From Bacteroidota bacterium (lineage in GTDB: Bacteria > Bacteroidota > Bacteroidia > UBA7662): a DNA stretch of 6,251 bases. Where the stretch lies: positions 1 through 6,251 of the forward strand of contig VGGT01000118.1 of the NCBI GenBank assembly GCA_016868485.1, given 5' to 3'. The notes under the pieces are model-generated. The model was not told the DNA's origin and ran no database searches. It saw only the letters and a program-made list of their open reading frames with translations. Position numbers and translations under genes: made by a program. Within the stretch, counting starts at the first letter, position 1; each line of letters opens with the position of its first letter. Positions 1 to 6,251 of the stretch are shown here, piece after piece.

Positions 1-462
1 TTCAAGCCGACCAAGCGGAAGGCAGGGGATGTACGGTATCGTATGAGCATGCGCAAGCTGATCCGGTTCAATATTGGATAATGCGCCAAAGGATAGGATC
101 AATCGAGCCCCAAGGAATTGAGGGATTTCGTCTTGACCACAGATACCAATGTGTATGTGGATTTGATCTTGTGTTAATCCGCAGGCCGCTGTGATTTTGT
201 TGAGTAGCGCTTGTTGTGTTTCTGTAGGACTTTCAGGAAGTAAGACGATGAGTTTTCCTTCGAAGACCGAAGCTGCGTTCAAGCTTGGTGGTTGTGCAGG
301 CGCATCGACTGGGGTCGATGATTGTGCCTGCGCATCGACGGAGGTCGATGTTTCTGGTTGTTTAAGGTCGGGATCAGAAGCTAAAAAAAGAACTTCATCA
401 TAAAAAAATCGTTGAAAAAGTTGATGAGATCTGATTGAATTCCAATCGGATGTGATGGTCAT
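1..462 (-). CDS. Partial gene, 3' end off the left edge; possible DNA polymerase III psi-like (HolD-type) protein, otherwise hypothetical
   Basis: The frame is open from an ATG at 462 to the window edge, giving 154 codons with no stop. A TAA lies in frame a few codons upstream, so this ATG is the first possible start. Residues 1-35 are a short hydrophobic/aromatic head (LFQRFFYDEVLFLA). Residues 36-60 are a Ser/Thr/Pro/Gln/Ala linker made of two 10-codon repeats. A compact alpha/beta-looking region follows: strand KLIVLLPE, helix QQALLNKITAACGL, then QIHIHIG and LILSFGA. The pattern of strand, helix ending in 'LLNKI..AC.L', strand and 'LxLxFG' resembles the small proteins sometimes annotated as the psi subunit of DNA polymerase III in Bacteroidota. 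That is family resemblance from memory, and the C-terminal part is missing. It is transcribed divergently from ilvE. That the gene is real is fairly sure; its function is not. Confidence 0.6.
   Translation of the reverse strand, partial: MTITSDWNSIRSHQLFQRFFYDEVLFLASDPDLKQPETSTSVDAQAQSSTPVDAPAQPPSLNAASVFEGKLIVLLPESPTETQQALLNKITAACGLTQDQIHIHIGICGQDEIPQFLGARLILSFGALSNIEPDQLAHAHTIPYIPCLPLGRLE
292..351. repeat. Two tandem copies of a 30-bp repeat, each holding a 7-bp inverted repeat
   Basis: Copy A (292-321) and copy B (322-351) are directly adjacent and agree at 25 of 30 bases. Each contains CATCGAC, four bases, then GTCGATG (303-320 and 333-350), a perfect 7-bp stem with a 4-base loop. Both stems are identical, while the loops differ (TGGG and GGAG). 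The unit is exactly ten codons, so the minus-strand gene stays in frame and reads STSVDAQAQS then STPVDAPAQP, a flexible linker. The loop and flank differences suggest the duplication is not recent. Confidence 0.85.
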
Positions 463-509
463 TATGTATTGTGTTATTTTGTATTACACTTATTGGCCTG
501 AAATTGCAT

Positions 510-517
510 CAAAATTA
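510..517 (-). promoter_or_regulatory. Candidate Bacteroidota -7 element for the leftward gene
   Basis: Read on the minus strand, 517 to 510 is TAATTTTG, an exact match to the Bacteroidota TAnnTTTG -7 consensus. It lies about 48 bases before the ATG at 462, leaving a leader of roughly 40 bases. I do not see a well-spaced TTG -33 element on that strand, which lowers confidence. Confidence 0.4.
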
Positions 518-530
518 AGCTGACTTCGTG

Positions 531-538
531 TATTTTTG
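531..538 (+). promoter_or_regulatory. Candidate Bacteroidota -7 element for the ilvE-M16 cluster
   Basis: TATTTTTG matches TAnnTTTG exactly and ends 40 bases before the ATG at 579. A TTG at 504-506 could serve as the -33 element, with a 24-base spacer, just over the usual range of about 17-23. The element overlaps the upstream in-frame GTG at 528, so transcription from here would exclude that start and favour 579. Confidence 0.45.
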
Positions 539-578
539 TGAGACCTTCAACAAGCGAATTTTCGCTCTTAATCATACT

Positions 579-1640
579 ATGCAAGGACTACAAACCACCC
601 GTGTCGCGGGGTCGCGACTTCCTCAGATTGATTTTGACAACCTTCCTTTCGGATCTACTTTTGCCGATCATATGTTTGTGTGCGATTACCGTGATGGCAA
701 GTGGTGCGAACCCCGGATTCTGCCCTACCAGTCGTTGTCGTTGAGTCCTGCCACTTCGGCCTTGCATTATGGACAGTCTATTTTTGAGGGTTTGAAGGCA
801 TTTCGCCAAAACAGTGGCCGGTCCGTAGTTTTTCGTCCGGAAGACAACCACAAGCGCATGAATAAATCGGCCGAGCGTTTGTGCATGCCCGCCATTGGCA
901 AAGAGTTTTTTATGGATGGTTTGATGGCGTTGCTTCGAATCGATGAGGCCTGGATTCCAAAGCCACAGGGTTTCTCCTTATATGTCCGTCCATTCATGTT
1001 CGCCACCGACGAATATGTAGGTATTCGACCATCAGAAAACTATCGATTCGTTATTTTTTGTTGTCCGGTTGGCCGATATTATCAATCGGCTATTCATGTA
1101 AAAGTAAGCGATGATTATGTGCGGGCTTTCCCTCGGGGAACGGGCTATGCCAAGGTAGCTGGTAACTATGCTGCCGGTATGATGCCCCTGAAAATGGCAC
1201 GTCAACAAGGATTTGATCAACTCGTTTGGCTCGATGGACGTGAAATGAAATATGTTGAGGAATCAGGTACAATGAACCTGTTTTTCCAAATTGATCAAAC
1301 ATTAATTACACCCATTGCGGATGGTACGATACTCGAGGGCATCACACGAGATAGCGTAATCCGAATGGCCAAAGATGCCGGTTATAAAGTTGAAGTCCGC
1401 AAAATCTCTATTGAGGAGGTATTTGAGGCCTACAACCATGGACGGCTTTTGGATATGTTTGGAACAGGAACAGCGGCTACGGTGGCGCCTATTTCAAGTG
1501 TAACCTACAAGGGATTTCGCATGGAACTTCGTGCGACTGAAGAGCGGGAAATTTCACAATATCTAGGTAAGCAGCTCGAACAGATTCGTACGGGTGAGAT
1601 TGCTGATCCCTACGGTTGGAATGTTCCTGTTATGCCCTAA
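579..1640 (+). CDS. ilvE: Branched-chain-amino-acid aminotransferase, group II (EC 2.6.1.42)
   Basis: This PLP enzyme reversibly transfers the amino group between leucine, isoleucine or valine and 2-oxoglutarate, the last step of their synthesis and the first of their breakdown. It is cytoplasmic. The protein is 353 residues, the usual length for the group II (eukaryote-like) family. Visible motifs are SALHYGQSIFEGLKAF near residue 75, the PLP lysine K192 in GYAKVAGNYAAG, E228 in ESGTMN (the ring-nitrogen contact in this fold), and the phosphate-binding FGTGTA near residue 300. The frame is open back to a GTG at 528, but ATG 579 is preferred: family similarity starts soon after it, and 528 overlaps the -7 element. 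It is first in a same-strand run, with 73 bases before the next gene. No leader peptide or attenuator is visible. Identification is very secure. Confidence 0.96.
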   Translation: MQGLQTTRVAGSRLPQIDFDNLPFGSTFADHMFVCDYRDGKWCEPRILPYQSLSLSPATSALHYGQSIFEGLKAFRQNSGRSVVFRPEDNHKRMNKSAERLCMPAIGKEFFMDGLMALLRIDEAWIPKPQGFSLYVRPFMFATDEYVGIRPSENYRFVIFCCPVGRYYQSAIHVKVSDDYVRAFPRGTGYAKVAGNYAAGMMPLKMARQQGFDQLVWLDGREMKYVEESGTMNLFFQIDQTLITPIADGTILEGITRDSVIRMAKDAGYKVEVRKISIEEVFEAYNHGRLLDMFGTGTAATVAPISSVTYKGFRMELRATEEREISQYLGKQLEQIRTGEIADPYGWNVPVMP

Positions 1641-1713
1641 TCTGAGTTTCTGTATTTTTAATCTGAATAACTTTCGCCCTATGATTTTCACTGCGTTCGA
1701 TTTCTTTAGGTAT

Positions 1714-3033
1714 ATGAATCTTAAGCTACCTGCAATAATTTTACTTTGTGTTTTTACCCAAACTGCCGCAGCCCAGAAGTCTATTGCATTTGAGCAATAT
1801 ACCCTATCGAATGGTTTGAAGGTGATTTTGCATGAAGACAGGCAAACACCCATCGTGGCCGTCACGGTGTCTTACCATGTGGGCAGTAAGGATGAAGATC
1901 CTACACGTACAGGCTTCGCACATTTTTTCGAACATCTTTTGTTCGAAGGCAGCGAGCATATCGCACGTGGCGAATACATGAAATTGGTGAAGGAAAACGG
2001 TGGCGTACTGAATGCCAATACCTTTAAAGACCGGACCTTTTACTTCGAAATTTTGCCTTCTAATCAGTTAGAACTTGCGCTTTGGATGGAAAGTGAGCGC
2101 ATGCTTCATGCGAAGATCGACGATAAGGGGATCGAAACACAACGTGAAGTGGTCAAAGAGGAGCGTCGACAGCGTTTGGAGAATACACCTTATGGCGGAT
2201 TGCTCGACGAAACCATGTCGCGCACCTTTACGCGTCATCCCTATAAGCGTTCGGTGATTGGATCCATGGATCACCTCAATTCAGCGAAAAAGGAGGAGTT
2301 TTATGCATTCTACAAGAAATTCTATGTGCCTGACAACGCGATCCTCAGCATAGCGGGCGACATCAATGCGCAACAGGCGAAAAAGTGGATCGAGCGCTAT
2401 TTTGGAAGTATTCCGCGTGGGGCGACTCCTTTAAAAAGAACGGTAGTGAAAGAGCCTGTCCAGAAAAAGGAGGTTCGCGACCAAGTGTATGACAATATTC
2501 AACTGCCAGCGGTCATCCATAGTTTCAAGACACCAGCTTTGGGGGCGCCTGAATACCATGCTGTAAATTTGTTAGCCACATTGCTCTCAGAAGGCGAAAG
2601 CAGTCGATTTCAGAAAAGCATTGTTAATACACAGCAAAATGCTTTATTTGTTGGGGCCTACCCCATTGCTATGAAGGAGGCGGGCGTTTCGCTTATGTTT
2701 GGTATTGTAAATATGGGTGTAGAACCAAAGCAACTGGAGGAATCAATGGAAAAGGAATACGAACGGGTACGCTCTGAGTTGATCTCTCAAGACGAATACG
2801 ATAAATTGATCAATCAAGTTGAGAATACCTTTGTGAATTCACTGTCTACAGTAGAAGGCATCGCCGAGACCTTATCTGATTATTGGATGTACCAAGGCGA
2901 TCCAGGTATGGTGAATAGGGAAATGGAGCAATACAAAAAAGTGACTCGAGAAGAAATTCGCGAAGCCGCAAGGAAGTATTTAGTACCATCGAACCGAACC
3001 AGTCTGTATTATATGCCTAAGCCAAAATCTTAA
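1714..3033 (+). CDS. Exported M16 family zinc metallopeptidase, zinc-binding subunit
   Basis: This is an insulinase/processing-peptidase-like (M16B) protein of 439 residues. A Sec signal peptide fits residues 1-20 (short charged start, hydrophobic core, cleavage after AAA before Q21), so it should act in the periplasm. The inverted zinc motif is complete: H70-F-F-E73-H74, with E150 exactly 76 residues after H74, as the family requires. E73 is the catalytic base. The second domain, about 225-410, contains LLSEGESSRFQ, but the Arg and Tyr that normally bind substrate backbone near here are replaced (V and L/F by alignment), so it probably needs a partner. That partner is likely the next gene. 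I chose ATG 1714 because it begins a clean signal peptide; ATG 1681 would add 11 residues, and the longest frame begins inside ilvE. No convincing own promoter is visible in 1641-1713; TAACTTTC at 1668 is one base off consensus. Confidence 0.93.
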   Translation: MNLKLPAIILLCVFTQTAAAQKSIAFEQYTLSNGLKVILHEDRQTPIVAVTVSYHVGSKDEDPTRTGFAHFFEHLLFEGSEHIARGEYMKLVKENGGVLNANTFKDRTFYFEILPSNQLELALWMESERMLHAKIDDKGIETQREVVKEERRQRLENTPYGGLLDETMSRTFTRHPYKRSVIGSMDHLNSAKKEEFYAFYKKFYVPDNAILSIAGDINAQQAKKWIERYFGSIPRGATPLKRTVVKEPVQKKEVRDQVYDNIQLPAVIHSFKTPALGAPEYHAVNLLATLLSEGESSRFQKSIVNTQQNALFVGAYPIAMKEAGVSLMFGIVNMGVEPKQLEESMEKEYERVRSELISQDEYDKLINQVENTFVNSLSTVEGIAETLSDYWMYQGDPGMVNREMEQYKKVTREEIREAARKYLVPSNRTSLYYMPKPKS

Positions 3034-3080
3034 TGGGCTCCGAAATGGGCTCCGAAATGGGCTCCGAAATGGGCTCCGAA
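3033..3080. repeat. Perfect 4 x 12-bp tandem repeat (unit ATGGGCTCCGAA)
   Basis: Four identical copies lie at 3033-3044, 3045-3056, 3057-3068 and 3069-3080, followed by an A-run and a doubled TCGAA (3086-3095). The first A is also the last base of the upstream TAA stop, making TAATG. Each unit has an ATG and reads Met-Gly-Ser-Glu in the frame of the next gene, with no stop before that gene's likely start at 3117. Because the unit is 12 bases, changes in copy number would keep the frame. The lack of any mismatch suggests a recent or actively slipping array. Confidence 0.95.
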
Positions 3081-3116
3081 AAAAATCGAATCGAAACAAC
3101 ACCCAACCTTCCCTGC

Positions 3117-5219
3117 ATGAAATTTATTCAGTCTTTTAGGATCGCCGTTTTATTTGTTTGGGCTGCATCCACAGTATCTGCTCAATCGATCGATCGTTCT
3201 GTACGTCCTGCTCCTGGACCGGCTCCAGAAATCAATTTGGCCACACCCGAGCGGTTCACGCTTGATAATGGCTTGAAGGTGTTTGTGGTGAGCAACAGCA
3301 AATTGCCTACATTATCTGTTTCGATGGTTTTGGATTATGTGCCACCCATAGAGGGGTCTCAAGCGGGCTATATGGATGTTACGGGTTCTTTGTGGAGAAC
3401 TGGAACCAAAGGCAAGACCAAAGAGCAAATTGATGAGGCCATCGATCGGCTGGGGGCCACTGTTTCCACGAGTTCTGGGGGATTTTACGCTTCGTCTTTA
3501 TCGCGCTACAAATCGGAATTGTTCGAGATCATGAGTGATTTGCTCTTGAATAATGAATTTCGCCAAGAAGAACTTGATCGGATCAAGAAACAGACCATTT
3601 CAGGACTTCAGACAGAGAAAGACGATGCAGGAGCCATCGCTGCGAACGTTCGTAGGGCCATGGTGTATGGAATGAATCATCCGTACGGACAAATAACTAC
3701 GGAGCAATCTGTGGAGTCGATCGATCTCAATGTTTGCCGCAGCTTTTTTGATCGCTATTTCCGTCCCAATTTGGCGTATATGGCCATCGTTGGCGACATC
3801 AGCCGTTCTGAGGCAGAGACTTTGGTGCGATCTGCATTTGGTTCGTGGAAAAGCGGTCCTATCCCTGCACAATCTTATGCTACACCAGAGCCCCCGGCCG
3901 AAACACGGGTCGTGATTGTGGATCGTCCGGCTGCCGTACAAACGGTCATCAATATTGTTCATCCTGTTTTGCTCCCGCCTAACGCCCCTGATGTCATTCC
4001 CGTTTCGGTGATGAATACACTACTTGGTGGCGGAGATGCACGCTTGTTCAATAACCTGCGCGAGACCCATGCCTACACCTATGGTGCCTACAGTAGCTTG
4101 TCTAAAGATCCATTATCGAGTCTGTTCAACGCCAATGCACAGGTTCGAACGGAAGTAACCGACAGTGCGGTTCATGAATTTTTATACGAACTAAACCGTT
4201 TGCGCGATACCATGCCTCCTCTGAAGGAGGTCGACGGTATTCGAAAATACCTGACGGGTACTTTCGCCATCGCTCTTCAAAATCCGCGCACCTTGGCTCA
4301 GTTTGCGATTGAGATGGAGCGCTACGGATTGCAGCCCGACTACTATCGGAATTATTTGCGGGTATTGGGTGATGTTTCTCCCATGGTGGTTCAAGGCATG
4401 GCCCGTAAACATATTTTCCCCAACCGTTCATACATCATATGCGTGGGTCAACGTTCTGCTATTGAAGAAAAGCTCAAGCGGTTCGATGCCAAAGGCAGTC
4501 CTTTGATTGTGGATCTATATGGCCGCCCTGTCGATTTGAGTAAACGGGTTCTAGCTACGGATATGACGGCCCAAAAGGTGATCGACAAGTACATTGACGC
4601 TGTTGGGGGACGTGCGGCTTGGGAAAAGGTGAAATCGATGGACCTCTCTTTTTCTGCTGAAATGCAGGGAATGAAAATGAATATGAATATGAAGCGTAAG
4701 TCCCCATCTATGTATGCAATGGCTATTTCAGTGGCAGGAATGGGGGTGGTTCAAGAAACCCGCTTTGATGGCCTGGCTGCTCAGGAGTCGGGCATGCAAG
4801 GAAGTCGCGACCTCAAGGACAGTGATTTAGAAGAGGTGCGCTTGTCGGCAGAAATGTTGCCGGAACTCAGTTATACGCGTGCTCCGTATGCCTGCTCGCT
4901 GATTTCGGTTGAGGAAGTAGACGGAAAATTGTGCCATATGTTGGAAATCACCCTTCCTGGTGGTGATCGATTCCAGGAATATTACGATGTTGAAAGTGGA
5001 TTAAAACTTCAGAAAGTACAGGTCGGATCAGGTGCTCCGGGCGCAGCAGCAGCAAGCCAGACCACGACTTATGGGGATTATAAGACGGTTGACTTGGGAG
5101 TTAAATTGCCTCACTCCATGAGTATCAGTATGGGCCCACAACCCTTGGGGCTGAAATTGGATACGGCAAAGATCAATCCCAATCTCCTGGATTCGGATTT
5201 TAAACCGACCAAGAAATAA
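3117..5219 (+). CDS. Exported M16 family protein without zinc site (Arg/Tyr subunit), with C-terminal LolA-like domain
   Basis: The preferred start gives 700 residues. Residues 1-22 are a Sec signal peptide (cleavage after VSA), followed by a PAPGPAP linker. The M16 N-domain spans roughly 40-200, and DVTGS (87-91) stands where HxxEH should be, so all three key residues are lost and it cannot bind zinc. The second M16 domain, about 215-400, has GGGDARLFNNLRETHAYTYG, with R315 and Y322 seven apart, the spacing of the substrate-binding Arg/Tyr pair known in insulin-degrading enzyme. From about 485 to the end, a different beta-rich domain begins AQKVIDKYIDAVGG; it resembles the LolA-like extension on many Bacteroidota M16 proteins, and its role is unknown. 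It is probably the non-catalytic partner of the preceding gene. The frame is open back to ATG 3033, which would add 28 residues including four MGSE repeats before the signal peptide. Confidence 0.9.
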   Translation: MKFIQSFRIAVLFVWAASTVSAQSIDRSVRPAPGPAPEINLATPERFTLDNGLKVFVVSNSKLPTLSVSMVLDYVPPIEGSQAGYMDVTGSLWRTGTKGKTKEQIDEAIDRLGATVSTSSGGFYASSLSRYKSELFEIMSDLLLNNEFRQEELDRIKKQTISGLQTEKDDAGAIAANVRRAMVYGMNHPYGQITTEQSVESIDLNVCRSFFDRYFRPNLAYMAIVGDISRSEAETLVRSAFGSWKSGPIPAQSYATPEPPAETRVVIVDRPAAVQTVINIVHPVLLPPNAPDVIPVSVMNTLLGGGDARLFNNLRETHAYTYGAYSSLSKDPLSSLFNANAQVRTEVTDSAVHEFLYELNRLRDTMPPLKEVDGIRKYLTGTFAIALQNPRTLAQFAIEMERYGLQPDYYRNYLRVLGDVSPMVVQGMARKHIFPNRSYIICVGQRSAIEEKLKRFDAKGSPLIVDLYGRPVDLSKRVLATDMTAQKVIDKYIDAVGGRAAWEKVKSMDLSFSAEMQGMKMNMNMKRKSPSMYAMAISVAGMGVVQETRFDGLAAQESGMQGSRDLKDSDLEEVRLSAEMLPELSYTRAPYACSLISVEEVDGKLCHMLEITLPGGDRFQEYYDVESGLKLQKVQVGSGAPGAAAASQTTTYGDYKTVDLGVKLPHSMSISMGPQPLGLKLDTAKINPNLLDSDFKPTKK

Positions 5220-5226
5220 TTCTTTC

Positions 5227-5721
5227 CTAAACCAAACGACGTTGCCTTCTTTTAAGGGCCTCATCGTATAATTTCTGCTCCATTTCATTCTGAGGAATGA
5301 GTTCAGGAACTTGTATGGGGTGGCCGCTGTGATCCACTGCCACGAAGGTGAAATAGGCCTCATTGCAACGGAATCGTTCCCGTGCGGGTATATTTTCGGC
5401 CCAAACCTCCAGGTGAATTTCCATGGATGTATTGAATGCGCGTGTGACACGGGCAGTGAGCGTTACCAGATTCCCCAGTCTTATTGCCCTTTTGAAGCTG
5501 ACGTGGTCTACACAAGCGGTCACAACCGTTCGGCTGCTGTGCTTTTGTGCGGTGATGGCCGCACAAATATCCATCCAATGAAGCAGCCGTCCGCCCATTA
5601 GGTTGTTGAGTACATTGGTGTCGTTGGGAAGCACCAATTCATTCATCACGGTGACAGAATCGCTGGAATATTTTCCTACCAGGCCTGAAGGTTGCTTGGG
5701 ATGTTCTATTGAGTTGGTCAT
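5227..5721 (-). CDS. Acyl-CoA thioesterase, hotdog fold (YciA/BACH-like)
   Basis: It hydrolyses acyl-CoA to free acid and CoA in the cytoplasm; the chain-length preference cannot be read from the sequence. The protein is 164 residues, one hotdog domain. The diagnostic stretch is PNDTNVLNNLMGGRLLHWMD (32-51): N40 aligns with the catalytic Asn of mammalian ACOT7, and GG plus the following helix form the hotdog core. VDHVSFKRAIRLGNLVTLTARV and SMEIHLEVWAEN follow in the order expected for the family. The C-terminus is basic (RRQRRLV). ATG 5721 is chosen; M26 would still keep the core, but the upstream residues are in frame and the start lies only two bases after the stop of the preceding minus-strand gene, which suggests co-transcription. 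It converges on the M16 gene with seven bases between the stops. Confidence 0.93.
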   Translation of the reverse strand: MTNSIEHPKQPSGLVGKYSSDSVTVMNELVLPNDTNVLNNLMGGRLLHWMDICAAITAQKHSSRTVVTACVDHVSFKRAIRLGNLVTLTARVTRAFNTSMEIHLEVWAENIPARERFRCNEAYFTFVAVDHSGHPIQVPELIPQNEMEQKLYDEALKRRQRRLV

Positions 5722-5723
5722 GC

Positions 5724-6251
5724 TTAGGGCTGAATGAGAATTTTCTGAATGTTCACGATTCGGTCTCGCTGGGTCAGTTCAGCAATGTACAATCCGCTTG
5801 CGATCTCAATAACTTCGGGCTGCTGTGAGCGATGAACGGACTGTTCTGCAACGATTCGTCCCCCTATATCTTTGATTCGGAACTGAAATAAAGGATGCTC
5901 TTGATTTTCAGCATCGGGTAAAAGGTCCCAACGAATTCGCATCATTCCATTCGTTGGATTTGGATAGAACAAGGCTGTTCTGACGTCTGGAATAGAATGA
6001 ATGGCTGTTGGAAAGGAAAGGGAGTCGGCCAACACAGGGCGGATCATCCAGCTGCCCGGTATTGAAGAAGGTTGCCAGGTTCCTTGTACACTGGTCCATT
6101 TTACACCCTGAACCGGACTATTTCTATCGAGACCAATATTCAGCAAGCGAGTCGAAAGTTGTTGCCAACCTACATAAAATGAGTCGCGAACAAGAACGGG
6201 CGTATCGAGTGGATAAAAGACAAATACACCCAAACTGTCTGCATATCGTGG
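5724..6251 (-). CDS. Partial T9SS-exported protein, C-terminal part with type A sorting domain; 5' end off the right edge
   Basis: The frame is open across the right edge, so the 176 residues seen are only the C-terminal part; the in-frame TTG at 6233 is not a credible start. The first half has FYVGWQQLSTRLLNIGLDRN and GSWMIRPVL, a beta-sandwich-like stretch I have seen ahead of sorting domains in large Bacteroidota surface proteins. The last 80 or so residues are the T9SS type A sorting domain: the YPNPTNG start, a central IKDIGGRIVAEQ strand, then ASGLYIAEL and the terminal basic/hydrophobic NIQKILIQP. Such domains direct passage through the type IX outer-membrane translocon and are then removed, leaving the cargo on the surface or released. 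The cargo's function lies outside the window. Confidence 0.9.
   Translation of the reverse strand, partial: PRYADSLGVFVFYPLDTPVLVRDSFYVGWQQLSTRLLNIGLDRNSPVQGVKWTSVQGTWQPSSIPGSWMIRPVLADSLSFPTAIHSIPDVRTALFYPNPTNGMMRIRWDLLPDAENQEHPLFQFRIKDIGGRIVAEQSVHRSQQPEVIEIASGLYIAELTQRDRIVNIQKILIQP

Noticed and set aside
191..403. 70-codon plus-strand frame rich in Gly, Cys and Ser
   Set aside because: It is antisense to the leftward partial gene and its repeats are just the other strand of the 30-bp units. The minus-strand frame runs longer, and its start suits the divergent promoter layout.
1594..1713. Longer N-terminus for the first M16 protein, starting inside ilvE
   Set aside because: It would place 40 residues before a clean signal peptide and overlap ilvE by 47 bases; ATG 1714 is the simpler start.
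3185..3196. Palindromic run of ATCG repeats as a possible regulatory site
   Set aside because: It lies inside the M16 coding sequence just after the signal peptide and is accounted for by the codons for Ser-Ile-Asp-Arg.
4126..4431. 101-codon open frame on the minus strand
   Set aside because: It lies wholly inside the second M16 gene, antisense to it, with no recognisable domain; a shadow frame.
5211..5224. Short inverted repeat AAGAA-ATAA-TTCTT between the convergent genes, as a shared terminator
   Set aside because: The stem is five bases, almost all A-T, with no T-run on either strand. It is too weak to call a terminator.
5311..5601. 96-codon open frame on the plus strand
   Set aside because: It is antisense to the thioesterase, whose motifs are clear; the composition is Cys-rich and there are no family features.

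Overview
The window reads as a chromosomal segment of a Bacteroidota bacterium. The signs are a carboxy-terminal type IX secretion (T9SS) sorting domain at the right edge, TAnnTTTG-type -7 promoter elements in place of sigma70 boxes, little or no Shine-Dalgarno sequence, a group II branched-chain aminotransferase, and an M16 peptidase pair of the kind usual in that phylum. I cannot name the genus from the sequence.

Layout from left to right. (1) A minus-strand gene runs off the left edge (1-462). It is probably a small psi-like (HolD-type) or otherwise uncharacterised protein, and it carries a duplicated 30-bp in-frame repeat in a low-complexity linker. (2) A 116-bp divergent promoter region follows (463-578). 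(3) A plus-strand cluster comes next: the branched-chain aminotransferase ilvE (579-1640), then two exported M16 proteins (1714-3033 and 3117-5219). (4) A convergent minus-strand pair closes the window: a hotdog acyl-CoA thioesterase (5227-5721), and two bases upstream of it the 3' end of a T9SS-exported protein that runs off the right edge (5724-6251).

The two M16 proteins look like one split enzyme. The first has the complete zinc site (H70, E73, H74, E150) but no Arg/Tyr pair. The second has lost the whole zinc site (DVTGS where HxxEH should be) but keeps the Arg/Tyr pair (R315, Y322), and it carries an extra C-terminal LolA-like domain. Both have Sec signal peptides, so they probably act together in the periplasm. 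The aminotransferase and the thioesterase are cytoplasmic metabolic enzymes, and their position beside the exported proteins does not by itself show a shared pathway.

The most unusual piece of DNA is a perfect 4 x 12-bp tandem repeat (3033-3080) at the junction of the two M16 genes. Its first ATG overlaps the stop codon of the upstream gene, and it stays open in frame with the downstream gene. I found no complete novel system, RNA gene, CRISPR array or insertion sequence. The rest is ordinary core-genome content.
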